The translations under genes and the position numbers were made by a program. A DNA stretch of 64,000 nucleotides from Planctomycetota bacterium (GTDB lineage: Bacteria > Planctomycetota > Phycisphaerae > Phycisphaerales > SM1A02). The DNA lies in the NCBI GenBank assembly GCA_027622195.1, contig JAQBZO010000003.1:1-64000 (forward strand), in the 5' to 3' direction. The notes under the pieces were generated by a model. The model was given only the letters and a program-made list of their open reading frames with translations, searched no databases and was not told where the DNA came from. Below, piece after piece: positions 1-8,785 of this stretch. How positions within the stretch are numbered: the stretch's first letter is position 1; each line of letters opens with the position of its first letter.

Positions 1-165
1 GCTCACTGTCCTTCGGCTCACCGTCCTTCGGTTCACCATCCTTCGGTTCACCATCCTTCGGCTCACCGTCCTTCGGTTCACCATCCTTCGGCTCACCATC
101 CTTCGGTTCACCATCCTTCGGCTCACCATCCTTCGGCTCACCATCCTTCGGTTCACCGTCTTTCT
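1..165 (-). repeat. 15-bp minisatellite coding for GEPKD
   Basis: There are ten complete 15-bp units at 1-150 and a degenerate eleventh to about 165; the array continues beyond the left edge. On the minus strand each unit reads GGTGAACCGAAGGAT or a close variant. Differences between units are mostly synonymous (GAA/GAG, GAT/GAC), with one Gly-to-Ser change in the leftmost unit. The period is a multiple of three, so copy-number changes would keep the frame. It is coding, not CRISPR. Confidence 0.95.
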
Positions 166-724
166 CTTGCTCTTCCTTCTCTTGCTGCTCTTTCTTCTCC
201 TCCTCATCCTCCTCATCCATCTGTTTGAGCAACTTGTGAGTGCGCTCGGCATTGATGCGCGCATCGCGGTTGGATGAATCGGCAATGGCCGCATCGCGAA
301 ATGCGCGGTGGGCCTGCTCGATTGCCTGCCGCGCGAGTGCGCGCTGCGCAGGGTCTTCTTGTGGTGGTTTCGATCCATCCGATGGCGGAGTCGGAGGAAT
401 CACAGCCATCTGGCTGCATCCTTTGTTGTACGAAGCCGCCGCCGCAGTTTCTGCATCGAGAGGAACCAGTTCAGTGAGGATGTCGAGCGATGCCTGAGCC
501 GCTCCCGCATCGAGTTGTGCGACCGAGTCGTTGAACTCTTGGCGCGCACGGCGGGTTCTTGCCTTCAGGGATTCCGGTTTTGCCTTTCGCAATGTCACTT
601 CGGGGTCTGATCCGAGCGGAACCGAATCACGAATGGGCGGATCCGCCTTGGGAGCGTCGCTGACATCCTGCGCGAAGGTGGACGAACAAACCAAAGCGAG
701 CGCAAGGAGTGAAACACACTTCAT
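1..724 (-). CDS. BatC-like secreted protein with GEPKD repeat tail, partial
   Basis: The reading frame starts at ATG 724 and stays open to the left edge (at least 241 codons), so the C-terminus is missing. The N-terminus is a signal peptide (MKCVSLLALALVCSSTFA, likely cut before QD). A helical region follows with a tetratricopeptide flavour (YNKGCSQ, RAFRDAAIADSSNRDARINAERTHKLLKQ), then a run of acidic and basic residues (DEEDEEEKKEQQEKEEQEK), then tandem GEPKD pentapeptides. A helical repeat followed by a low-complexity charged tail is typical of BatC/TPR proteins of Bat operons. The ATG overlaps the batB stop (ATGA, 724-721), so translation is probably coupled. The BatC assignment rests on architecture and position; the tail function is unknown. 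Confidence 0.72.
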   Translation of the reverse strand, partial: MKCVSLLALALVCSSTFAQDVSDAPKADPPIRDSVPLGSDPEVTLRKAKPESLKARTRRARQEFNDSVAQLDAGAAQASLDILTELVPLDAETAAAASYNKGCSQMAVIPPTPPSDGSKPPQEDPAQRALARQAIEQAHRAFRDAAIADSSNRDARINAERTHKLLKQMDEEDEEEKKEQQEKEEQEKDGEPKDGEPKDGEPKDGEPKDGEPKDGEPKDGEPKDGEPKDGEPKDGEPKDSE

Positions 725-1752
725 GATCGTCTCCCCTCGCGTGCGAATCGGCGCGGAAGAAGGGATTCGGCGACGAGCACCACGAGTGCGATGAGCGCGG
801 GCCATTGGAATCGTGGAGTGGCGTATTGAAAAGTTGAACTTCCTTGATCGGCGCGTTCGAGGTCAGCAAGAAGATCGACCAAGATCGCGCCAAGATCGAC
901 TTGTGAAGTTCCTGCAGGGATGAAGGATCCATCTGCAGCGAGGGCGATCTCTTGCAGAAGGCGCGAGTCCATGCGTGTCCACACTTCTTCGCCCTCGTAG
1001 GTCAAGAATCGTCCAGTGCTCGTCGGAATCCGTGCTCCATCGCGTTCATCGCCGAGGCCCATCGTCAAGACACGAATCCCGTGCTCTTCCCAGATGGACC
1101 GAGCCACTTCGACAGGGCTCTCGCCACCATCAACTGACGCGAGATCCTCGCCGTCACTAAGGATGACAATGGCCCGTCCGCTCGCACGTTGTTCAGGGAA
1201 ACTCTTCGCTGCGAGGCGAAGTGCCTGAGCAAGATCGCTGCCGCCTTGCGCGGACTGTTTGATGGAAAGATCTTGGATTTGACGTTTGACCGCGGTGTAG
1301 TTCAGCGTAAGAGGGCTGCGCAGCGAGGCAACGCCAGCGAAGTCGATGAGTCCAACGCGATCTCCTGCCAGACGATCAATGGCGTCCATCGCGAACTGTT
1401 TCTCACGCTCGAAGCGAGACGGAGTGGCATCATTGGCGAGCATGGATCGACTCGCGTCGATGACGAACATGATATCGGCACTCTTCCTTTCGACGGTGAT
1501 GGATTGCGATCCCTGTCTTGGATCCATCAGCGCTCCGATCAGCATGATGAATGCCACGGTGCCAGCGGCGGCGCGGACGATGTTCCGCCACGATGTGGCC
1601 GAGGGAACAACGAGTGGTTGGAGAGCGACCGAGGCGAGCGCGGCAATCGACTGTTTCTGCCGATGCATCGCCCAGAGAGCTGCGATGCAGAGCAGCAGCG
1701 CCAACCACATCCATCGAAACGCATCCATATTGGCGAATTGAATCTCTTGCAT
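721..1752 (-). CDS. batB: BatB-like von Willebrand factor A membrane protein
   Basis: This 343-residue membrane-anchored VWA protein has two N-terminal hydrophobic segments (around MWLALLLCIAALWAM and VAFIMLIGALM). A VWA domain follows with an intact MIDAS metal site: DASRS, a later Thr in the SPLTLN region, and ILSDGED. A C-terminal transmembrane segment (ALIALVVLVAESLL) closes it. N- and C-terminal membrane helices around a VWA domain are typical of BatA/BatB. I chose ATG 1752; a TTG at 1764 directly after the batA stop and ATG 1728 are alternatives. It overlaps the downstream batC-like start by ATGA. Known Bat proteins are linked to stress tolerance and envelope integrity, but the exact biochemical role is unsettled. 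Confidence 0.85.
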   Translation of the reverse strand: MQEIQFANMDAFRWMWLALLLCIAALWAMHRQKQSIAALASVALQPLVVPSATSWRNIVRAAAGTVAFIMLIGALMDPRQGSQSITVERKSADIMFVIDASRSMLANDATPSRFEREKQFAMDAIDRLAGDRVGLIDFAGVASLRSPLTLNYTAVKRQIQDLSIKQSAQGGSDLAQALRLAAKSFPEQRASGRAIVILSDGEDLASVDGGESPVEVARSIWEEHGIRVLTMGLGDERDGARIPTSTGRFLTYEGEEVWTRMDSRLLQEIALAADGSFIPAGTSQVDLGAILVDLLADLERADQGSSTFQYATPRFQWPALIALVVLVAESLLPRRFAREGRRS

Positions 1753-1764
1753 GGATGGTGCCAA

Positions 1765-2862
1765 TCAGTCAATCTGCCTGTACTGCGTTGAGGCGAGGAG
1801 AAGTTCAAGGACGAGACACGCCGCCGCGAGAACGAGAAGTGGGGGCCAATCGCGTCCTGCCATGCTGAATCCTTGCACCGCAAGGTCTCGATACAGAATG
1901 TGGACCCGTTGCTCGACGCGTGTCTTCTCAAGTGCATCAATCGCTTGGTAGATGCGTGACAAACTAGCGGTGTCGGTTGCACGGAAGTACTTACCCCCCG
2001 AGGACTCTGCCATGCTCGTTAGGAGTTCTTCGTCGATGGTGACTGGTTGCTGCTGATACCCAAGCACTCGACCTCTAAGATCATGAACAGGAAACGGAGC
2101 GGTGCCTCGCGTGCCCACCCCCACTGTGTAGATGTGTACCCCGAGCGTCTTCGCGAGTTGCGCTGCGACCAATGGATCGGTGTCGCCCGCGTTGTTTTCT
2201 CCGTCGGTCATGAGAATCAACGCGCCGCTCTTCACCCGCTCATGACCGTCACGATTCGCACTCTCCATAGCATCTCGAAGCCGCTCGACTCCGAGTGCCG
2301 CAGCATCGCCAATCGCCGTTCCTTGCTCACTCTGTTCTTGCGCCGCTTGCATCGCTGACAAGATGGTCAGCAGATGATCGTGGTCCATCGTGAGCGGAGT
2401 AGCACTGTCTGCGAATCGGGCAAAAAGGACGAGTCCGATCAGGTCATTGGGTCGACCTGCGAGTCCCTCACCGCCGCGGATGAATTGTCCAGCAACATGC
2501 TTGATGGCGGTGAGCCGATCGACACGCTTGCCGCCAATGTTGAAGTCTTCTGCAAGCATGGATCCTGATCGATCCACCACCAACTCGATGGCTGCCCCTT
2601 CGACAAAGGTCTTGGTTTCTTGATTCGCGATCGCAGGTCGGGCGAGCGCGACAATGACAATGGCGATGGCAACCGATCTGGTCAATGGAAGTATCCATCG
2701 AGTTCTTCCCCGCCAACTCATCGGCATCACTGAAAAGAGCTCGCCTCGAGAGTGAACCGCCGCTGGAATGGATGACTTGCGCAGGTAGTGAATCCATGGA
2801 ACGAGCGCAACGGGAAGGAGGAGGAGGAACGGCCAAGCGAGAAATGAAATGGAACCGTTCAT
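1765..2862 (-). CDS. batA: BatA-like von Willebrand factor A membrane protein
   Basis: The protein has 365 residues. The N-terminus has the usual BatA layout: a first membrane helix (FLAWPFLLLLPVALVPW), a short basic segment, then a second helix (SVAIAIVIVALARP). The VWA domain has a complete MIDAS-type motif (VVDRSGSM), and LMTDGENNAGDTDP matches the conserved TDG segment. A C-terminal hydrophobic helix (LLVLAAACLVLELLL) follows. ATG 2862 overlaps the stop of the upstream BatD-like gene (ATGA), and batB follows within a few bases. The two VWA proteins probably work together at the inner membrane with the MoxR ATPase encoded at the operon start. Confidence 0.87.
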   Translation of the reverse strand: MNGSISFLAWPFLLLLPVALVPWIHYLRKSSIPAAVHSRGELFSVMPMSWRGRTRWILPLTRSVAIAIVIVALARPAIANQETKTFVEGAAIELVVDRSGSMLAEDFNIGGKRVDRLTAIKHVAGQFIRGGEGLAGRPNDLIGLVLFARFADSATPLTMDHDHLLTILSAMQAAQEQSEQGTAIGDAAALGVERLRDAMESANRDGHERVKSGALILMTDGENNAGDTDPLVAAQLAKTLGVHIYTVGVGTRGTAPFPVHDLRGRVLGYQQQPVTIDEELLTSMAESSGGKYFRATDTASLSRIYQAIDALEKTRVEQRVHILYRDLAVQGFSMAGRDWPPLLVLAAACLVLELLLASTQYRQID

Positions 2863-3770
2863 GACTTCACCATCGATTCCTGCTCTGTGCCACTCGACAC
2901 TGCGGATGTGTTCTCAGTGGGTAGCCGAGTCGCGATCACAAACTGCCTTGCGAAGGAGAGTGCTTGCTGCCCATCCGCGGGAGTTGCACGATGGCATGCG
3001 AACTTGACGCGGTCTGAGAAGGCCAGCAGCTTGGCGAGGGTGGATCTCACTCCCGCGTCGACGGGCAGCCGATCATGGGCTTGCGCGATGAATTCATTGG
3101 TCGTGCATTCAGGAGCTCGAAGGCCGAAACGACCTTCCACATACCGACGAATCACGAGTGAAAGATCAAACCAATACATTTGCACTTCTTCTGGAGTGAC
3201 GAGTTCCCTCGAGGCGAGAAGTGCGAGATCAGAAAGAGCGGATTCATCGGGAGTCACGATCACGAGTGGACGCGGACGCAGCATCCATACTCCGATCGCT
3301 GCGGCGATGATGGACACAACGCTTGAGATCGCGAAGATCGTTCTTTCACCAACCTCAAATGGAATCGAAAGCACTCCATGATGGGGTTGCATCGTCGTCA
3401 GTCCATCCTCTGTGGCGAGAAGAGTGGTCACCGAGATCGTTGTGGTCGGCGGCTCGATCTCGATCTGCGTGCCGTCCTGACGCAATTCGTGCAGGGGAAA
3501 CAGAGGGAGCGTGACAGTACCGGTCTCCCAGGTGAGCATGCGAATGTGAAGGTGATGTCCGTCGGGTTGCTCGATACCCAAGAGGTCAAACGCGCCCATC
3601 GCCAGAGGCAATGCGGGACGCTGCAGTGTGGAGCCCGCCTCATTGGCAAGCGTGACGATGACCGTGAACGGTTCTCCCGCTTCCACCGAAGTTGGTTCGC
3701 ATGCGATCGTGACGTCGGGTGCGGCGATGGCGATTGTTCCAGCCAACGCGCAAAGAGCGATGACACTCAT
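2859..3770 (-). CDS. BatD-like/DUF4381-like membrane protein
   Basis: This 303-residue protein starts with a short signal-like segment (MSVIALCALAGTIAIAAPDV). A beta-rich N-terminal half resembles the BatD family (CEPTSVEAGEPFTVIVTLANEAG, an oxygen-tolerance-type Ig-like module). A single transmembrane helix follows (IFAISSVVSIIAAAIGVWML) with RPRPL just after it. The cytoplasmic C-terminal part (QMYWFDLSLVIRRYVEGRFGLRAPECTTNEF) resembles the DUF4381-type domain of these operons. ATG 3770 overlaps the DUF58 stop and its own stop overlaps batA, so it is translationally embedded in the operon. The family call comes from layout and context, not a strong catalytic motif. Confidence 0.65.
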   Translation of the reverse strand: MSVIALCALAGTIAIAAPDVTIACEPTSVEAGEPFTVIVTLANEAGSTLQRPALPLAMGAFDLLGIEQPDGHHLHIRMLTWETGTVTLPLFPLHELRQDGTQIEIEPPTTTISVTTLLATEDGLTTMQPHHGVLSIPFEVGERTIFAISSVVSIIAAAIGVWMLRPRPLVIVTPDESALSDLALLASRELVTPEEVQMYWFDLSLVIRRYVEGRFGLRAPECTTNEFIAQAHDRLPVDAGVRSTLAKLLAFSDRVKFACHRATPADGQQALSFARQFVIATRLPTENTSAVSSGTEQESMVKS

Positions 3771-4651
3771 CGGCGTCTCCTTGCCTCACGCCGCCTGAGG
3801 CATGACACAATGGGTTCGACGAGATCAGCGCAATCGGTACGAACACGCACACTTTCAAGGCGCATTCGCGCGAGTGAGCGGTCCCGCGACTTCGCGCTCG
3901 CCGCAGCAATCTGTTCGAAGCGTTTTCGTGTGGGAGCATGGGAGGTGTCGACGTACTGCGCCAAACCTGTTTCTGGATCGGTGAAGGTGACGAGTCCCGC
4001 CTTCGGAAGGACGAACTCAGCGTCATCCTCGAGCACGACGGGGATGACATCATGACGGAGTGAAGCGCGGGCGAGCGGTTGTTCCCATCCCTCATCGATG
4101 AAGTCGCTGACGACAAAGATGACGCTTGGACGATGGAGCGCCCGTGCGAGTTCGTCGATGGCCACGCCGATGCGAGTCGATCGACCCTTCGGGTCAAATC
4201 CAAGCAGTTCACGCACCACACGAAGCACATGGGATCGTCCACGGCGCGGAGGGACGAACTTTTCAATTCGATCAGTGAAGAGCAAGAGTCCGACTTTGTC
4301 GTTGTTCGAAATCGCACTGAATGCCAGGATCGCGGCAAGTTCTGCGGCGAGTTCGCGCTTGAGTCGGCTGCGCGATCCATAGGCAAGGGAACCTGAAAGA
4401 TCAACAGCAAGCACGATTGACAGTTCCCGCTCTTCGCGAAAGATCTTGACGTGCGGCGATCCCGTTCGCGCCGACACATTCCAGTCAATCGTTCGGACAT
4501 CGTCGCCGGGCACGTACGGACGCACATCTTCGAATTCCATGCCTCTCCCGCGGAACGCGCTATGCCAACGACCTGCCACTGCTTCTCGCACGGCTTTCCG
4601 TGTCGAAATGTCGATGCGCCTGATCTTCGCGGAAAGGTCGGGTGTGAGCAT
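3767..4651 (-). CDS. DUF58 domain protein of the Bat operon
   Basis: The 294-residue protein has the DUF58 signature near the N-terminus: GRGMEFEDVRPYVPGDDVRTIDWN, a close match to the usual G-x-E-F-x-D-x-R-x-Y-x2-G-D-x2-R-x-I-D-W-x2-S pattern. A VWA-like fold follows (VLAVDLSGSLAYG with a DxSxS-type metal site; FVVSDFIDE). No membrane helix is apparent, so it should be cytoplasmic. The gene lies 14 nt after moxR and overlaps the BatD-like gene by ATGA. MoxR plus DUF58 plus VWA proteins is a conserved neighbourhood, so it probably acts as a partner of the MoxR ATPase. Confidence 0.85.
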   Translation of the reverse strand: MLTPDLSAKIRRIDISTRKAVREAVAGRWHSAFRGRGMEFEDVRPYVPGDDVRTIDWNVSARTGSPHVKIFREERELSIVLAVDLSGSLAYGSRSRLKRELAAELAAILAFSAISNNDKVGLLLFTDRIEKFVPPRRGRSHVLRVVRELLGFDPKGRSTRIGVAIDELARALHRPSVIFVVSDFIDEGWEQPLARASLRHDVIPVVLEDDAEFVLPKAGLVTFTDPETGLAQYVDTSHAPTRKRFEQIAAASAKSRDRSLARMRLESVRVRTDCADLVEPIVSCLRRREARRRR

Positions 4652-4665
4652 GCGGGTTCCTTGTC

Positions 4666-5697
4666 TTACGGCACCGGCACGTGCGCCAAGATGGCACTCA
4701 CCACATCATCCTGTGTGCGGCCCTCTGCTTCCGCTTCATAGGAGAGCCCGATGCGGTGGCGAAGCACTCGATGTGCCACATCCTTGACATCTTGGGGAGT
4801 GACATACCCGCGCCCGTCGAGAAACGCCTTCGCTCGACTCACCACGGTGAGCGCGATCGTCGCTCGAGGTGAACATCCGAAGGTAACGAGTCCATCGATG
4901 GGCACCTTGTGGCTTTTTGGATCGCGCGTCGACACCACAAGGTTGACGATGTAATCCTTGATTCGGTCGTCCATGTGTATGGCGTCCACCAATCCTCTGG
5001 CGACTGAGATGTCGTCTGGCTGCATCACGGCATCAATCGTGTGCGTTGCATTCGTCCGTCCCATTCGGTCAAGAATCTGCCTCTCTTGGGCAGGTGTTGG
5101 ATAGGTCACCACCACCTTGAGCATGAAACGATCGACCTGTGCCTCGGGCAGCGTGTAGGTTCCCTCTTGTTCGATCGGATTCTGTGTGGCCAGCACCATG
5201 AATGGACTTGGCAATGGGAATGTCTCGCCTCCGATCGTGACTTGGCGTTCCTGCATCGCCTCGAGGAGCGCCGACTGTACTTTCGCAGGAGCGCGATTGA
5301 TTTCGTCAGCGAGGACGATGTTCGCGAAGATGGGACCCTTCCGAACTGAAAACGTGGATCGCTGTGGTTCGTAAATCTGTGTACCAATCAAGTCGGCAGG
5401 CAAGAGATCAGGCGTGAATTGAAGTCGCTGAAAGCTCGTGTGTAGTCCAGCAGCCATCGTTGAAACGGCTGTCGTCTTGGCAAGTCCAGGCACACCCTCG
5501 ATCAGAATGTGGCCGTTGGCAAGAATGCCAAGCAGGAGTCCTTCCAGAAGCTCTTCCTGTCCAATCACCACGCGATGCATCTGGTGAATGAGTGCTGAAA
5601 AGGGACGGCTTGCAGTGCGCACTTGTTCTTCCAAGCGGGCGATGTCTGCTGAACCAGTGGTCGATTGTGAAGAAGTGTTCGTCATGGCGTTTTTCAT
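4666..5697 (-). CDS. moxR: MoxR-family AAA+ ATPase
   Basis: This AAA+ ATPase is about 343 residues from ATG 5697; ATG 5685 is an alternative. Visible motifs are Walker A (EGVPGLAKTTA), Walker B (IVLADEINRAPAKVQ), sensor 1 (VLATQNPIEQEGTY), the arginine-finger region (LPEAQVDRFMLK) and the lid with RVLRHRIGLS. No Shine-Dalgarno is clear at either start. It is the first gene of the minus-strand operon and is transcribed divergently from the dehydrogenase at 5791. MoxR ATPases are thought to act as chaperones for VWA-containing partners, which fits the DUF58, BatA and BatB genes behind it. The assignment is secure; the client is inferred. Confidence 0.93.
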   Translation of the reverse strand: MKNAMTNTSSQSTTGSADIARLEEQVRTASRPFSALIHQMHRVVIGQEELLEGLLLGILANGHILIEGVPGLAKTTAVSTMAAGLHTSFQRLQFTPDLLPADLIGTQIYEPQRSTFSVRKGPIFANIVLADEINRAPAKVQSALLEAMQERQVTIGGETFPLPSPFMVLATQNPIEQEGTYTLPEAQVDRFMLKVVVTYPTPAQERQILDRMGRTNATHTIDAVMQPDDISVARGLVDAIHMDDRIKDYIVNLVVSTRDPKSHKVPIDGLVTFGCSPRATIALTVVSRAKAFLDGRGYVTPQDVKDVAHRVLRHRIGLSYEAEAEGRTQDDVVSAILAHVPVP

Positions 5698-5790
5698 CGG
5701 AAGGGTTACGTGAGAGGAGTTGGCGAGGTTCGCCCTATCCCAGCATGGAAAAAGTACCATCGATCCCTTGACTCAAAGGAGATAAATGCC

Positions 5791-6687
5791 ATGCAAGTGG
5801 GATGGATTGGACTCGGTGTGATGGGATCTTCGATGGTGGGGCATCTGCTCCGCGCTGGCCACTGCGTCACGGTGCATACACGCACGCGATCGAAGGCAGA
5901 GCCGCTCCTCGGTCTTGGTGCAGTCCTAGCAGACAGCGCGCGCGACGCCTCTGAGGGCGCTGAGATTGTCTGCAGCATGGTGGGACTGCCGAGCGAAATC
6001 GAGGCCGTGCATCTCGGAGAATTTGGCACATTGAGCGCATCTCACCCTGCGCCAGTCCTCATTGATTTTTCGACCGCGCCCGCCGAACTCGCGCGCAGGA
6101 TCGCTGTCGAAGCGCGCAAGCGGCATGTGTTGGCGCTCGATGCACCAGTTTCTGGAGGCGACGTCGGGGCTCGCAACGCCACCCTTTCGATCATGGTGGG
6201 AGGAGATGAAAGCGCCGTTGCCACCGCGTTGCCCATTTTCAATGCCGTCGGAAAAAAGGTGGTTCATCAAGGGAGCGCGGGCACTGGTCAATCCACCAAG
6301 GCGGTCAATCAGATTCTCGTTGCCGCCAGTTGCGTTGGTATGGCCGAGGCTCTGCTCTTTGCACAGCGATCAGGACTCGATCTTGTGAAGGTGATCGAAA
6401 CGGTTGGAGCTGGGGCAGCGGGAAGTTGGACCCTTTCCAATCTCGCTCCGCGTGTTCTTCGCGGTGATGAATCCCCTGGATTTCAAGTGAACCATCTCGT
6501 CAAAGACCTTGAAATTGTCATGGAAGAGGCCCATCGCATGGGAAGCGTGCTCGAAGCCACGGCACTCGCTCATCGGCTGTACAAAGCCCTCCAAGCCTCG
6601 GGGGGCGGCGAGAAGGGGACCCAAGCGATTTGCCCATTCTTGGCGAAAGGTGCTTTGGGCACGATCCCAATAATCCACAACCCTTGA
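5791..6687 (+). CDS. 3-hydroxyisobutyrate dehydrogenase-like oxidoreductase
   Basis: The product has 298 residues, normal for the beta-hydroxyacid dehydrogenase family. It begins with a Rossmann motif (MQVGWIGLGVMGSSMVGHLL). The substrate-binding signature DAPVSGGDVGARNATLSIMVGG is intact, as is the catalytic-lysine helix (GTGQSTKAVNQILVAA, with K in the K-x3-N arrangement). ATG 5791 is chosen because AAAGGAG lies at 5775-5781. Upstream in-frame codons have no family similarity. It probably oxidises a small beta-hydroxyacid with NAD(P)+ (3-hydroxyisobutyrate, tartronate semialdehyde or glyoxylate-type substrates); the sequence does not decide which. It stands alone, divergent from the moxR operon. 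Confidence 0.85.
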   Translation: MQVGWIGLGVMGSSMVGHLLRAGHCVTVHTRTRSKAEPLLGLGAVLADSARDASEGAEIVCSMVGLPSEIEAVHLGEFGTLSASHPAPVLIDFSTAPAELARRIAVEARKRHVLALDAPVSGGDVGARNATLSIMVGGDESAVATALPIFNAVGKKVVHQGSAGTGQSTKAVNQILVAASCVGMAEALLFAQRSGLDLVKVIETVGAGAAGSWTLSNLAPRVLRGDESPGFQVNHLVKDLEIVMEEAHRMGSVLEATALAHRLYKALQASGGGEKGTQAICPFLAKGALGTIPIIHNP

Positions 6688-6712
6688 TGATTCGGCCAAG
6701 TGGGAGTACACT
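6684..6712 (+). promoter_or_regulatory. candidate sigma-70-type promoter for the 6749 gene
   Basis: TTGATG at 6684-6689 and TACACT at 6707-6712 are separated by 17 bp. Each matches 4 of 6 consensus bases. Transcription would start near 6719, leaving a leader of about 30 nt before the GGAG site at 6739-6742. The -35 overlaps the end of the upstream gene. No experimental support. Confidence 0.4.
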
Positions 6713-6748
6713 TCCCGACTCGTCCCAAAGACCCTTTTGGAGCACCTC

Positions 6749-7054
6749 ATGGACTTTACCCCAGGCACAACCGTTTCACTCACGATCACCAAGGTGCCTG
6801 TCGCTGAGGGGCATAAGAAGACCCTTGCGCGCCTCATGCGCATGCAGCCCGACATTCAGCGCGGACTGACCCGCGTTGCAAAGCGTCGTCAGCACAAGAA
6901 TCGTGAGCAACAGCGCGGCGGACGCATTTGGACTTCCCGCATTCGCGCCACCAAGTTGGTTCGCGTGGCAACGGGCGAGTCGTTCACGCTTTTCGTGTCG
7001 CCTCAGATCGTTTCCGATCTGCAAGCGGTCGCCTCGTACGTCCAAAGCAAGTAA
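6749..7054 (+). CDS. small basic conserved-looking protein
   Basis: This 101-residue protein is strongly basic in the middle (RRQHKNREQQRGGRIWTSRIRATK). It has no signal peptide and no membrane segment. ATG 6749 is preceded by GGAG at 6739-6742 with good spacing; a TTG at 6737 is the only longer alternative. The basic stretch could bind nucleic acid or ribosomes, but I recognise no family, so function is unassigned. Codon use matches its neighbours. The gene ends 15 nt before the convergent gene at 7070. Confidence 0.7.
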   Translation: MDFTPGTTVSLTITKVPVAEGHKKTLARLMRMQPDIQRGLTRVAKRRQHKNREQQRGGRIWTSRIRATKLVRVATGESFTLFVSPQIVSDLQAVASYVQSK

Positions 7055-7069
7055 CTGCGGCGCCCTGCG

Positions 7070-8002
7070 CTACGCCTTCTCTTCATCATTGGCGATCTCG
7101 ACCGAGATGGCAATGTTGTTCGTTGGATCGAGACTCATCGTGCAAGTTCCACCTCGAAGTGGCAGAGTCGTCGAGCCAGAAACGGTGATCGCGCCGTGGG
7201 TCACTTCATAGTGCAGCAAGAGCCATCCATTCGAGGCGTCGCGAGTCACGCGCAGTGTCGATCGATGTTCGGTGGAACCTGAGACTGAGAGCGTTGCGGA
7301 CTCTCCATCGTTCACAACGAGTTGCGGAGAGAGGATTGGACTTCCATCCGCGCCGCTCACTGTCAACGCCACACGATACGTTGCCCCATTCGCCATGCGA
7401 CAGGATTGAGCGAGTGATTCAACACGCGCATGAGTGCGTGCCGGAGCGGTGATGAAAATCAATCCCTGTTCGGTGGTCGCCAGCGAGACGGATTGTGCAT
7501 GGCGTACATCCTCGTCCTCGAGTTGCAACAAGATCGATTCAAGAATCGACTGAGCGCGTTCTCCACCGGGATACACCCGTGTGCAGGGGGGAACATCATC
7601 CGCAGCATCGACGACTTCGATTCGCCCGTTGACAATGATGACGGCGACCGATCCACCCGCCCTGGATTCGATCGCAGTGTCGAGGACGGAGAGAGCCGAT
7701 CCGCGAACGCCTTGGGTTGGCAAGACCCGTTCACGATCACGAAACGGAGAAGTCAAGATCGAATCCCAATCAATATGGGCGGGAACTCCTGTCGATGTCG
7801 AGACGCGGGTGACCAAATCGGCGAGCGAGAGGTCTGAATCGATTGAGACCTGTGCTGTGTTGAGTCGGTGTGCGAGTGCCACATCGCCGTCACATCCAGC
7901 CGAACCCATTGATTCAAGAACTGGGACTGAACTCTGTCCATTCACTGAGCCGACGAGCGCAACCAAAAGAACTGCATTGGCAATCGAGGATGGATGAAAC
8001 AT
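7070..8002 (-). CDS. secreted protein of unknown function, weakly secretin/STN-like
   Basis: The 310-residue protein has a signal peptide (SIANAVLLVALVGSVNGQ, likely cut after NGQ or before it). ATG 8002 has AAAGGA a few bases upstream. Residues of roughly 45-130 read like a short STN/secretin-N-type module: DSDLSLADLVTRVSTSTGVP, then a segment ending in VAVIIVNGRIEVVDAAD. The C-terminal half has beta-rich segments (YRVALTVSGADGSP, VVNDGESATLSVSG) similar in style to secretin N-domains. It lacks a recognisable secretin core. Function is unknown; the STN idea is a low-confidence impression. Confidence 0.6.
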   Translation of the reverse strand: MFHPSSIANAVLLVALVGSVNGQSSVPVLESMGSAGCDGDVALAHRLNTAQVSIDSDLSLADLVTRVSTSTGVPAHIDWDSILTSPFRDRERVLPTQGVRGSALSVLDTAIESRAGGSVAVIIVNGRIEVVDAADDVPPCTRVYPGGERAQSILESILLQLEDEDVRHAQSVSLATTEQGLIFITAPARTHARVESLAQSCRMANGATYRVALTVSGADGSPILSPQLVVNDGESATLSVSGSTEHRSTLRVTRDASNGWLLLHYEVTHGAITVSGSTTLPLRGGTCTMSLDPTNNIAISVEIANDEEKA

Positions 8003-8026
8003 GGAGTCCTTTCGAACGGAGCAGTA

Positions 8027-8761
8027 TCAATCAGCAAGGATGCGTTCGCGCAGCGGGACCAAGATATGGGGGATCAACCCCTCTTCGACGATGCGCTCGC
8101 CGTGTTCGACGAGCTTTGCCAAAAGGTTAGGCAGCTGCTTGACATCAGAGATCCCGCGGGATCTTCGAATGGTGAGGTCGACGAAGATGCGATTCGCAGC
8201 GGACTCACCCATCGTCTCAAACGAGGCGTCGATCGTGCGCACCTCAAGCACGCCCGATGTATCGGACGCCTCATCGATTTGAAATGCAGCGAATGGTTGA
8301 CTATCGAAGATGCTCGATCCGCTAGAGCCGAGCATGGCGAGCAGTGGAGAGTGGGCAAGGAGCGCCTCCGCCACGATCTCGTCACAGTTGCCATCAGTTT
8401 CGAGCTGAAAGGTGTAGCTCAGGTCAAGGGATGAGACGTCCAGAGGAGAAATCGAAAGATAGAAAGGAGCAATTTCAAGAATGGTTCGATGGAGTCGATA
8501 CGCGTCGGACAACGACGGGGGACTCGCATGAACACTCATGATCTCGGTCGGCATCAATGCCGCGAACATGCGTTCTCCAGCGTTTCGTGGAGTATCGATC
8601 ACCAGAAACGTCCCTTGCCGGTGCATGTTCATGAAGGAGGGAAACTCCTTCCGCAACCGGTCAAAAAACTCGAGTGTCGGCTCGCGCTGCGATGGTAGGT
8701 CCAGCTTGAGCGTGAGGCGTTGTTGGATGGCGAAATGAGTCGCCCAGAGCGCGTATTCCAT
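8027..8761 (-). CDS. hypothetical protein
   Basis: This 244-residue protein has no signal peptide, membrane segment or recognised motif. The start is ATG 8761 (MEYALWATHFAIQQRLTLKL). It looks like a soluble alpha/beta protein with neighbours-like codon use. It lies 24 nt upstream of the secreted protein at 7070-8002 on the same strand and 24 nt downstream of the HAD gene, so co-transcription is likely. I do not recognise it. Confidence 0.65.
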   Translation of the reverse strand: MEYALWATHFAIQQRLTLKLDLPSQREPTLEFFDRLRKEFPSFMNMHRQGTFLVIDTPRNAGERMFAALMPTEIMSVHASPPSLSDAYRLHRTILEIAPFYLSISPLDVSSLDLSYTFQLETDGNCDEIVAEALLAHSPLLAMLGSSGSSIFDSQPFAAFQIDEASDTSGVLEVRTIDASFETMGESAANRIFVDLTIRRSRGISDVKQLPNLLAKLVEHGERIVEEGLIPHILVPLRERILAD

Positions 8762-8785
8762 GACTGCGGCAGCGTACTGCGCCAG

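Noticed and set aside
1-165. Possible CRISPR-like short repeats
   Set aside because: Units are directly contiguous 15-mers with no spacers and keep the coding frame.
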